From: Micromonospora sp. ATA32 | Lineage (GTDB): Bacteria > Actinomycetota > Actinomycetes > Mycobacteriales > Micromonosporaceae | Direction of reading: 5' to 3' | NCBI GenBank assembly: GCA_016802835.1 | Contig: JAEVHO010000013.1 | Location: forward strand, 1-32,379 | Length of the DNA stretch: 32,379 nt | Shown: in pieces, positions 23,751 through 31,207 of the stretch | Layout of the letters: every line of letters begins with the position of its first letter | Position numbering within the stretch: the stretch's first letter is position 1 | Notes under the pieces: model-generated | Told to the model about the DNA's origin: nothing | Databases searched by the model: none | The model's input: the letters and a program-made list of their open reading frames with translations, nothing else | Translations under genes and position numbers: made by a program

Positions 23751-24545
23751 TTACTTCACCAGCGGCCCGGTCGGCAGGGGCAGTTTGGGCAGCAGCGACG
23801 GAATCGGGTCCGGGAGCAGACTGGGAAGTGGCGGCAACGGGACTGTTCCCGGCGGTGGTGAGGAAGCACGCACCGGTGGCGGGCCGGCTGCCCGGGACGT
23901 CGGCTGGGTGACAGGGGTACGAGTCGCCGAGGGGCCGCCACCCGTCGACGCCTTCGTCGGCGTCGACGGTGCCAGTGTCGGTGTCGGGCTCAGCACCGGC
24001 AGTTCCCGCAGGATGGCGTCGAGGTCGGCGCGCAGCCGGGTGACGGTGGCGGTGTCGTCGATCCGGGCCAGGCCCGCTCGGGCGGAATCGACGAGCCGGC
24101 GGGCTTCGTCAAAGCGGCGGGCCTTGGCGGACGCCCGCGCCCGATCGATCGTCTGCTCCACGCTGCGCACCTCGGCCTGCTGGGGGTACAGCACCTTGGT
24201 CAGCGACCACAGCGGGCTGCTCGGCCCGGAGTGCCTGCTGCCGACGGCCAGCCCCGCGCCCAGACCGACGACGGCGAGGGCGACGGCGGCGGCGCGCAGC
24301 AGGCGCCAGCCGATGGGCGACGGCCGCGGTGTCCGGGCCAGGGAAGGCACGGGCTCCGGCTGCGGGTTGGCCTCGACGGTGGCCGGGATCAGGTCCGTGT
24401 CGCCCTCGGCGTCCGCCCCTTCGGTGTCGAGCCCGGTACGCCATGCGGCGAACATCGCGGCGAGGTCGTCGCCATCGGGCGCCTGGTCGCCGCGTCCGAG
24501 CGCGTCGAGCAGGAGATCATCCCTGCTGATCGTCGCGAGGTCCAT
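23751..24545 (-). CDS. RsdA-like anti-sigma factor with proline-rich outer tail
   Basis: This 264-residue protein is encoded 33 bases after the sigma factor gene. The N-terminal segment ISRDDLLLDALGRGDQAPDG, then DDLAAMFAAWRTGLD, resembles the sigma-D-binding region of mycobacterial RsdA. One membrane helix follows at about residues 83-102 (LLRAAAVALAVVGLGAGLAV). The outer part has a helical region (DEARRLVDSARAGLARI) and a long Pro/Ser/Thr-rich tail. The arrangement predicts a membrane-held inhibitor of the adjacent sigma factor that is released by regulated proteolysis, as known for RsdA. The ATG at 24545 is preceded by a G-rich ribosome binding site (GGGGTGAG). Confidence 0.85.
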   Translation of the reverse strand: MDLATISRDDLLLDALGRGDQAPDGDDLAAMFAAWRTGLDTEGADAEGDTDLIPATVEANPQPEPVPSLARTPRPSPIGWRLLRAAAVALAVVGLGAGLAVGSRHSGPSSPLWSLTKVLYPQQAEVRSVEQTIDRARASAKARRFDEARRLVDSARAGLARIDDTATVTRLRADLDAILRELPVLSPTPTLAPSTPTKASTGGGPSATRTPVTQPTSRAAGPPPVRASSPPPGTVPLPPLPSLLPDPIPSLLPKLPLPTGPLVK

Positions 24546-24578
24546 CGGCGTCTCACCCCCCGCCCGGCTCGTGTGCCC

Positions 24579-25157
24579 TCATGCCGCCACCTCGTCAAGT
24601 TCCTCGCCAGCCAGGGTACGGAGCCGGGCAAGGGCACGGGACTGGGCCACCCGTACGGCCGCCGCCGACATGCCGACGATCGTTCCCACCTCATCGGCGG
24701 AGAGGCCGACCGCCACCCGCAGGAGAATGATCTCCCGCTGCAGATCGGGCAGACGGTCGAGCAGCACCGACAGCCGGCGGGCCAGGTCGGTGGCGACGGC
24801 CTGCTGTTCCGGCCCGGGCGCGTTGTCCGGCTGCTCCAGTGGGGCGTCGGTCGTGGTGACCGCGGAGTCACGTATCGCGGCACGCTGCGCGTCCGCCACC
24901 TTGTGCGCGGCGATCCCGTAGACGAAGGCGGAGAAGGGCCGCCCCTGATCGTGATAGCGGGGCAGCGCCCGGAACAGCGCCAGGCAGACCTCCTGGGCGA
25001 TGTCGTCGGCGGTGGTGTAGGCGCCGCCGACCCGCCCCAGCTTCGCGCGGCAGTAACGGACCAGCCCCGGGCGTACGGCTCCGATCAGGGCAGTGGTCGC
25101 GGTCGGATCGCCCTCGGCGGCCCGACGTACGAGCGCTGGCTCAATCGCTGCGGTCAT
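24579..25157 (-). CDS. RNA polymerase sigma factor, ShbA/SigD type
   Basis: This is a 192-residue group IV sigma factor. Region 2 is seen in GLVRYCRAKLGRVGGAYTTA, DDIAQEVCLALFRALPRY, which carries the core-binding and -10 recognition helices. Region 4 is seen in LPDLQREIILLRVAVGLSAD, EVGTIVGMSAAAVRVAQSRA, the -35 recognition helix-turn-helix. The variable linker is rich in Pro and Asp. It resembles Streptomyces ShbA and Mycobacterium SigD, the latter being controlled by RsdA. The order sigma then anti-sigma on the minus strand, 33 bases apart, supports one operon. The ATG at 25157 was taken as the start. Confidence 0.92.
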   Translation of the reverse strand: MTAAIEPALVRRAAEGDPTATTALIGAVRPGLVRYCRAKLGRVGGAYTTADDIAQEVCLALFRALPRYHDQGRPFSAFVYGIAAHKVADAQRAAIRDSAVTTTDAPLEQPDNAPGPEQQAVATDLARRLSVLLDRLPDLQREIILLRVAVGLSADEVGTIVGMSAAAVRVAQSRALARLRTLAGEELDEVAA

Positions 25158-25322
25158 GGAATGCGAGGCACCTTCGTTACCGGCCGGTTAAGGGCACGCT
25201 ACCGAGCCGGCCCGGTCTTGCCTAGCTTGCTGCCCGTGACTGCGGGATTGCGGAAAGAAACCTGTTACGGCCGGGCGGCTCGCCGCGATGTCTCTGGTGA
25301 CGACCGAGCCAGGGGAGGGCCG
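25158..25322. promoter_or_regulatory. Divergent intergenic region between sigma factor and mce operon
   Basis: These 165 bases must contain promoters for the sigma/anti-sigma operon and for the mce operon. The GGGGAGGG ribosome binding site of the ATPase gene is at the right end. TTGCCT at about 25218 and TTGCGG at about 25248 could be -35 elements, but no good -10 match or operator palindrome was found. Confidence 0.4.
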
Positions 25323-26326
25323 ATGGGTGTCGAGGTGGCCGTACAAGGGCTCACCAAGTCGTTCGGTGGCCAGCCGGTCTGGTCCGACATCAGCCTGACG
25401 CTGCCCGCCGGCGAGATCTCGGTCCTGCTCGGCCCGTCCGGCACCGGCAAGTCGGTGTTCCTCAAGACCCTGGTCGGCCTGCTCCGACCGGATCGGGGCG
25501 CCATCTGGATCGAGGGCAAGGACCTGCCGCGACTCTCGGAGCGCGCGCTGTACGAGGTCCGCAAGCTGTTCGGGGTGCTGTTCCAGGACGGCGCGCTGTT
25601 CGGCTCGATGACCATCTACGACAACGTGGCCTTCCCGCTGCGCGAGCACACGCGCAAGTCCGAGTCCCAGATCAGGAACGTGGTCAACGAGAAACTCGAC
25701 ATGGTCGGGCTGGTCGGCGCGGAGAAGAAGCTGCCGGGAGAGATATCCGGCGGGATGCGCAAGCGGGCCGGCCTGGCCCGCGCGCTCGTCCTCGATCCGC
25801 AGATCATGCTGTTCGACGAACCCGACTCCGGCCTGGACCCGGTGCGTACCGCGTACCTCAACCAGCTCATCATCGACCTCAACCAGCAGACCGAGGCGAC
25901 GTTCCTGATCGTCACGCACGACATCAACACCGCCCGCACGGTGCCGGACAACATCGGCCTGATCTACCACGGCCACCTGGCCATGTTCGGGCCCCGGGAG
26001 ATGCTGTTGTCCAGCACCGAACCGGTCGTGCGGCAGTTCCTCAACGCCCAGCGGGTCGGCCCGATCGGCATGGCGGAGGAGAAGGACGCCGAGAACTGCA
26101 GGCCGAGGCGGAAGCGGGCGCCGAACTGCCGCCGCTGCCGCCCATCCCGCTGCAACTCCAGCCGGCCAACGGGCAGCCACGCCGCGCCGAGCGGCGCCCC
26201 GGGCAGTGGTGTGACGAACACGGTGTCACCCCGCCACCCGGCTCCTTCGACGGCGCGTGGGACACCCGCCGGCCGACCATCGAGCTGTCCACCGCGGGTC
26301 GCGACCAGCGCGAGGTGACCGGATGA
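25323..26326 (+). CDS. Mce transporter ATPase (MceG/Mkl-like), one apparent frameshift
   Basis: This is the ATPase of an Mce lipid importer. Walker A is GPSGTGKS at residues 37-44, the ABC signature ISGGMRKR at about 141, and Walker B LFDEPDSGLDP at about 164; LIVTHD holds the H-loop His. The ATG at 25323 has GGGGAGGG upstream. Up to GPIGMAEEKDAE the frame is normal for the family. Beyond about 26093 the frame as read becomes Arg-rich and runs to 26318. Adding one base instead gives LQAEAEAGAELPPLPPIP ... GQWCDEHGVTPPPGS and a TGA at 26324-26326 overlapping the next ATG, the pattern of the rest of the operon. Confidence 0.9.
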
Positions 26327-27093
26327 GCGCCCCTGTAGCGGCACTGCGCCAGTCCGGCCAGTTCTTCGCGTTCTGCCTGGACGCGCTGCGGGGTCTCTTC
26401 CGCCGCCCCGTGCAGGTACGCGAGTTCGTGCAGCAGGCCTGGTTCATCAGCTCGGTGTCGATCCTGCCGGCCGCCCTCGTGTCGATCCCGTTCGGCGCCG
26501 TCATCGCCCTGCAACTCGGCTCACTGGTCCGTCAACTGGGCGCCCAGTCGTTCACCGGAGCGGCCTCGGTGCTCGCGGTCGTCCGCGAGGCCGGCCCGAT
26601 CGTCACCGCACTGATCATCGCTGGCGCGGGCGGTTCGGCGATCTGCGCCGACCTGGGCTCACGGAAGATCCGCGAGGAACTCGACGCCATGGAGGTGCTG
26701 GGCATCGACCCGATCCAGCGGCTCGTGGTGCCCCGGGTGCTCGCCTCGATGCTCGTCGCGGTCCTGCTCAACGGCCTGGTCAGCGTCGTCGGCGTCACCG
26801 GGGGCTACCTGTTCAACGTCGTCATGCAGGGCGGCACGCCCGGCGCGTACCTGGCCAGCTTCCAGGCGCTGGGACAGCTGCCCGACCTCCTGGTGGGCGA
26901 GATCAAGGCGCTGCTCTTCGGCGCCGCCGCCGCCCTGGTCGCCTCCTACAAGGGGATGACCGCCCGCGGCGGCCCCAAGGGCGTCGGCGACGCGGTCAAC
27001 CAGAGCGTGGTCATCACCTTCATGCTCCTGTTCGCGCTGAACTTCGTCGTCACGGCTGTGTACTTCCAGGTCGTGCCCCAGAAGGGGACCTGA
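26323..27093 (+). CDS. YrbE1A-type permease (MlaE family)
   Basis: This 256-residue membrane permease is the first of the pair in the Mce importer. It has five or six hydrophobic helices, a central block with FTGAASVLAVVREAGPIVTA and AICADLGSRKIREELDAMEV, then LGIDPIQRLVVPRVLA. The EELDAMEVLGIDP loop is the conserved site through which MlaE-type permeases contact the ATPase. The ATG at 26323 overlaps the restored stop of the ATPase gene, and homology begins there, so the upstream extension of the open frame is rejected. It works with the next gene as a heterodimeric channel. Confidence 0.94.
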   Translation: MSAPVAALRQSGQFFAFCLDALRGLFRRPVQVREFVQQAWFISSVSILPAALVSIPFGAVIALQLGSLVRQLGAQSFTGAASVLAVVREAGPIVTALIIAGAGGSAICADLGSRKIREELDAMEVLGIDPIQRLVVPRVLASMLVAVLLNGLVSVVGVTGGYLFNVVMQGGTPGAYLASFQALGQLPDLLVGEIKALLFGAAAALVASYKGMTARGGPKGVGDAVNQSVVITFMLLFALNFVVTAVYFQVVPQKGT

Positions 27094-27094
27094 C

Positions 27095-27898
27095 ATGCCG
27101 GTGCTGCGGTTCCTCGACGACCTGGGCGGGCAACTCGCCTTCTACCTGCGAGCGTTCGCGTGGACCCCGCGGACCCTCCGCCGCTACAAGCGGGAAGTGG
27201 TGCGGCTGCTGGCGGAGGTCAGCTTCGGCTCGGGCGCGCTCGCGGTGCTCGGCGGGACGGTCGGGGTCATCTGCTTCCTCACCTTCTTCACCGGCACCGA
27301 GGTCGGTCTGCAGGGCTACCAGGCGCTCAACCAGATCGGCAGCAGCGCCTTCACCGGCTTCATCTCGGCGTACTTCAACACTCGGGAGATCTCGCCGCTG
27401 GTGGCGGCGCTGGCCCTGTCGGCGACCGTCGGGTGCGGATTCACCGCCCAACTGGGTGCGATGCGGATCTCCGAGGAGGTGGACGCCCTCGAGGTGATGG
27501 GCGTGCCGTCCCTGCCCTTCCTGGTCACCACCCGGATGATCGCCGGCTTCGTCGCGGTCGTCCCGCTGTACGTCGTCGGCCTGCTCTCCAGCTACCTCGC
27601 CACCCGGACCATCGCCGTCTTCTACTTCGGACAGTCCGCCGGCACCTACGACTACTACTTCCACCTGTTCCTGCCGCCCGTCGACGTCCTCTGGTCCTTC
27701 GGCAAGGTGCTGGTCTTCAGCGTGATCGTCGTGCTGGTCCACTGCTACTACGGCTACACCGCCACCGGTGGACCGGCCGGGGTGGGCGTGGCGGTCGGCC
27801 GGGCCGTCCGGTTGGCGATCGTGGCGGTCAACATCGTGGACTTCTTCCTGTCGCTCGCCATCTGGGGCGCGACCACCACCGTCCGGATCGCGGGGTGA
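27095..27898 (+). CDS. YrbE1B-type permease (MlaE family)
   Basis: This 267-residue second permease of the Mce importer starts one base after the stop of the previous gene. Features are RRYKREVVRLLAEVSFGSGA, the conserved SSAFTGFISAYFNTREISPL and the coupling loop MRISEEVDALEVMG, followed by helices such as FVAVVPLYVVGLLSSYLA and the closing YYGYTATGGPAGVGVAVGRA, all in family order. It pairs with the YrbE1A-type protein. Length and motif content are normal with no sign of damage. Confidence 0.94.
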   Translation: MPVLRFLDDLGGQLAFYLRAFAWTPRTLRRYKREVVRLLAEVSFGSGALAVLGGTVGVICFLTFFTGTEVGLQGYQALNQIGSSAFTGFISAYFNTREISPLVAALALSATVGCGFTAQLGAMRISEEVDALEVMGVPSLPFLVTTRMIAGFVAVVPLYVVGLLSSYLATRTIAVFYFGQSAGTYDYYFHLFLPPVDVLWSFGKVLVFSVIVVLVHCYYGYTATGGPAGVGVAVGRAVRLAIVAVNIVDFFLSLAIWGATTTVRIAG

Positions 27899-27900
27899 TC

Positions 27901-29196
27901 ATGAAGCATCGCATCCTCGGCGTCCTCTTCATCGCCGTGCTGACCGCGGCGCTGACCGCCTCGGTCCTGCAGTACCAGAAAGCCTTCACCCCGGTCGACT
28001 GGGTCACCCTGCACGCGGACCGCGCGGGCCTGCAGCTCAGCGAGGGCGCCGAGGTGAAGGTACGCGGGGTGGCCGTCGGCGACGTGCGCTCGGTCAGCAG
28101 CGACGGCAGCGGGGCGACACTGCGCCTGGCGCTCGACCCCGCGTTGACCCCGCGGGTGCCGGCCGACGTCAGCGCCCGACTGCTACCCAAGACCCTGTTC
28201 GGCGAACGGTACGTCGAACTCGTCCCGCCCTCGGCCAGCAGGGCCGGCCCGATCCGGGACGGCGCGGTCATCAGCCAGGACCGCAGCCGCACCGCGGTGG
28301 AACTGGAACGGGTCCTCGACGAGGCGTTGCCGCTGTTGCAGTCGATCCGACCCGACCAGCTGGCGGCCACGCTCGGCGCCATCGCGACCGCCCTCGACGG
28401 GCACGGCGAGCAACTCGGCGCGAACCTGGTCCGGCTCGACCACTACCTCGGCCAGCTGAACCCGGCGATGCCCACCATCGCCGAGGACGTCCGCAAGCTC
28501 GCCACCGTGCTGGACAGCTACGACGCCGCGCTGCCCGACCTGCTCGCCCTGCTGCGCGACGTGACCGTCACCGCCGCCACCGTGACCGACCAGCGCAGCC
28601 AACTGGCCGCGTTCCTCGCCGGGGCCACCGACACGGCCGACGTCACCCGCGACTTCCTCGACCGCCACGATGACCAGCTCATCCGGTTGGGCTCGGTGAG
28701 CCGCCCGGTGCTGGAACTGCTCGCCACGTACGCCCCCGAGTACCCCTGCCTGGTACATGGCCTGGTGGCCCTGCAACCCCGGGTCGAGGAGGTCTTCGCC
28801 ACCGGACGGATGCGGATCACCCTGGAGGTGACCCGCGACGGCGGCACGTACGAGCGGGGACGCGACGAGCCGGTCTACGGCGCGCACAACGGACCACAGT
28901 GCCATGGCCTGCCGCAGCCGGGACAACCCGCGCCGGAGGTGCCGGTCAACGACGGGTACGACTACCGGGGCGCCAGGCCACCCGCCCTCCTGCCCGTCGG
29001 CATACCGCCCGCCGGCGCGCCGGCCGCCGGGCCCGCCGCCCCGCCGGAGATGGGCCAGGCGGCCACCAGCCAGGAACGTGCCCTCGTCCGGCCCCTCGTC
29101 GGCGCCGTGACCGGTGTCCCGCCGGCGGAGGTTCCGGACATCGCGCTCCTGCTCTGGGGGCCGCTGCTGCGCGGAGCGGTGGTGAACGCGCGATGA
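27901..29196 (+). CDS. Mce family protein, MceA position
   Basis: This 431-residue protein starts two bases after the permease stop. It has a single N-terminal membrane helix (RILGVLFIAVLTAALTASVL) and an MCE domain at about residues 38-115 (VDWVTLHADRAGLQLSEGAE, VKVRGVAVGDVRSV, LFGERYVELVP). A long helical region follows, as in subunits that build the hexameric lipid tunnel. The last 150 residues carry Cys pairs (YPCLVHGL, GPQCHGLP) and a Pro/Ala-rich segment, then a conserved C-terminal block ending LLWGPLLRGAVVNAR. It is anchored outside the cytoplasm. The gene position and C-terminal features fit MceA. Confidence 0.93.
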   Translation: MKHRILGVLFIAVLTAALTASVLQYQKAFTPVDWVTLHADRAGLQLSEGAEVKVRGVAVGDVRSVSSDGSGATLRLALDPALTPRVPADVSARLLPKTLFGERYVELVPPSASRAGPIRDGAVISQDRSRTAVELERVLDEALPLLQSIRPDQLAATLGAIATALDGHGEQLGANLVRLDHYLGQLNPAMPTIAEDVRKLATVLDSYDAALPDLLALLRDVTVTAATVTDQRSQLAAFLAGATDTADVTRDFLDRHDDQLIRLGSVSRPVLELLATYAPEYPCLVHGLVALQPRVEEVFATGRMRITLEVTRDGGTYERGRDEPVYGAHNGPQCHGLPQPGQPAPEVPVNDGYDYRGARPPALLPVGIPPAGAPAAGPAAPPEMGQAATSQERALVRPLVGAVTGVPPAEVPDIALLLWGPLLRGAVVNAR

Positions 29197-30227
29197 CCGG
29201 CAGGACGACGGCATCCCTGGTCAAACTGGTCGTCTTCGCCGCGGTGACGCTGCTGCTGACCGGGCTGCTCGCACAGACCCTCGGCGCGTTCCCGGCCGGC
29301 GGCACCACCTACCGCGCCCGGTTCACCGACGTCACCGGGTTGCTGCCCGGGGACGACGTGCGCGTCGCCGGTGTCCGGGTAGGCCGGGTCAGCGACATCC
29401 GGGTGGTGGACAACACCGCGGCCGAGGTGGAGTTCACGCTGACCGCCGACGTGCCGGTGGCCACCAGCGACCGAGCCAGGATCCGCTACCGCAACCTCGT
29501 CGGCCAGCGGTACCTCGCCTTGAGCGAGGGCCCGGGGGACGGCCGGGCGCTGCGGCCGCACGGACTGATCCCACTCGACCAGACCAGCCCGGCGCTGGAC
29601 CTCACCGTGCTGTTCAACGGGTTCCGCCCCTTGTTCACCGCGCTGAGCCCCGAGGACGTCAACAAACTCGCCTACGAGATCATCCAGGTCCTGCAGGGCG
29701 AGGGTGGCACGGTGACCAGCCTGCTGCGACGTACCGCCTCGTTGACCAACACCCTCGCCGACCGGGACGCCGTCATCGGCCGGGTCATCACCAACCTCAA
29801 CGCCGTCCTGGGCACGTTGGCCACCAGGGACCGCAACCTCGACCAGACGGTCGCTCAGCTGCGACAGTTCGTCTCCGGTCTGGCCGCCGACCGCACCGCC
29901 ATCGGCGATGCGCTGGCCAACCTCGGCGAACTCACCGGGGTGACCTCCTCGCTGCTGACCGACGTGCGACCGCCACTCGCCGCCGACGTACGCGCCCTGG
30001 GCGACCTCGCCGGCACCCTCAACCGCAACTCGGCGGTCATCGACAGCACCCTGGGACGGCTGCCGGAGCAGTACGACTCCCTGACCCGCGTCGCCTCCTA
30101 CGGCTCGTGGTTCAACTTCTACCTCTGCGACTTCGACGGCCGGCTGGCGGTCGCCGGCCAGGCGCCGCTCAACCCCGCCACCTTCAGCGCCCCCGCCGCC
30201 CGCTGCGCCACCGGAGGCAACCGATGA
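29193..30227 (+). CDS. Mce family protein, MceB position
   Basis: This 344-residue protein has an ATG overlapping the MceA stop (ATGA). The N-terminal helix is KLVVFAAVTLLLTGLLAQTL. The MCE domain at about residues 38-115 shows YRARFTDVTGLLPGDDVRVA and GVRVGRVSDIRVV, then YRNLVGQRYLALSEG. The following helical region contains PEDVNKLAYEIIQVLQGEGG, TVTSLLRRTASLTNTLADRD, the usual tunnel-lining helices. Near the end FNFYLCDFDG matches the conserved Cys-containing motif of MceB proteins. It is complete and undamaged. Confidence 0.94.
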   Translation: MTGRTTASLVKLVVFAAVTLLLTGLLAQTLGAFPAGGTTYRARFTDVTGLLPGDDVRVAGVRVGRVSDIRVVDNTAAEVEFTLTADVPVATSDRARIRYRNLVGQRYLALSEGPGDGRALRPHGLIPLDQTSPALDLTVLFNGFRPLFTALSPEDVNKLAYEIIQVLQGEGGTVTSLLRRTASLTNTLADRDAVIGRVITNLNAVLGTLATRDRNLDQTVAQLRQFVSGLAADRTAIGDALANLGELTGVTSSLLTDVRPPLAADVRALGDLAGTLNRNSAVIDSTLGRLPEQYDSLTRVASYGSWFNFYLCDFDGRLAVAGQAPLNPATFSAPAARCATGGNR

Positions 30228-31207
30228 AACCGTTCCGGGAACGCAACCCCGTCGTCACCGGGGTGGTCGGTCTCACCCTCATCGTCGCCGCCCTGTTCGG
30301 CGCGTTCCAGCTCGACCGGCTGGCGGCGCTGACCGGACGGACCTACCAGGCGGCCTTCCACGACGCCAGCGGCCTGGCGACCGGCAACGAGGTACGGGTG
30401 GCCGGTGTCCGGGTGGGCAAGGTGACCGCCGTGGAACTCGCCCCCGGTCGGCAGCCGTACGTGCGGGTGCGGTTCCGCCTGGACGACGACGGCGTACGGC
30501 TGGGCAACACCACCGGCGCGACGATCCGGATCAAGACGGTGCTCGGCCAGAAGTACCTGGCCCTGTCACCGGCCGGCCCGGGGCGGCTGCCCGAGGGCGC
30601 CCAGATCCCGCTCGACCGCACCGCGTCGCCGTTCGACGTCATCCAGGCCGTCACCGGGCTCGCCGACACCCTCGACAAGGTCGACACCGACCAGCTCGCC
30701 GCCGCCTTCACCACCCTGTCCCAGACCTTCGCCGACACCCCGGCGAGCGTCAACACCTCCCTGGTCGGGCTGTCCCGGCTGTCCCGCACCGTGGCCGGAC
30801 GCGACGCCGAGCTGCGGACGCTGCTCGCCCGCGCCCGCGACGTCACCGCCGTGCTGGCCACCCGCGACGAGGACTTCCGCAGGCTGGTCGCGGACGGCGA
30901 ACTGCTGCTGACCGAGGTGAGTCGACGCCGAGACGCCATCCACAACCTGCTCGTCGGCACCAACGACCTCGCCATCCAGCTGTCCGGGCTGGTCGCCGAC
31001 AACCGCACCCAGCTCAACCACGCGCTGGGTCAGCTCCGCGCCACCGTCGCCGTCCTGCAACGCAACCGCGACGACCTGGAGAAGACGATCCAGCGGATGG
31101 GCCCCTTCGTCACCGCGTTCGCCAATGTGGTCGGCAACGGCCGCTGGTTCGACTCGTACGTGTCAGGGCTGCTGCAGCCGTACCAGCCCACGACGGGAGG
31201 ACGCTGA
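30224..31207 (+). CDS. Mce family protein, MceC position
   Basis: This 327-residue protein starts in an ATGA overlap with the MceB stop. It has a basic start and one helix (NPVVTGVVGLTLIVAALFGA), then an MCE domain at about residues 38-120 (YQAAFHDASGLATGNEVRVA, GVRVGKVTAVELAPG, LGQKYLALSPAG) and the long helical stretch ending GRWFDSYVSGLLQPY. The 'WFD.Y' motif near the C-terminus is usual in MceC. No frameshift is seen. It contributes one subunit of the hexameric tunnel. Confidence 0.94.
   Translation: MKPFRERNPVVTGVVGLTLIVAALFGAFQLDRLAALTGRTYQAAFHDASGLATGNEVRVAGVRVGKVTAVELAPGRQPYVRVRFRLDDDGVRLGNTTGATIRIKTVLGQKYLALSPAGPGRLPEGAQIPLDRTASPFDVIQAVTGLADTLDKVDTDQLAAAFTTLSQTFADTPASVNTSLVGLSRLSRTVAGRDAELRTLLARARDVTAVLATRDEDFRRLVADGELLLTEVSRRRDAIHNLLVGTNDLAIQLSGLVADNRTQLNHALGQLRATVAVLQRNRDDLEKTIQRMGPFVTAFANVVGNGRWFDSYVSGLLQPYQPTTGGR

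Noticed and set aside
23599..25233. 14-base repeat GCCTAGCTTGCTGC at 23599-23612 and 25220-25233
   Set aside because: It contains CTAG, rare in such genomes, and caught the eye, but the copies lie in unrelated contexts (coding remnant and intergenic) with no symmetry or spacing logic.
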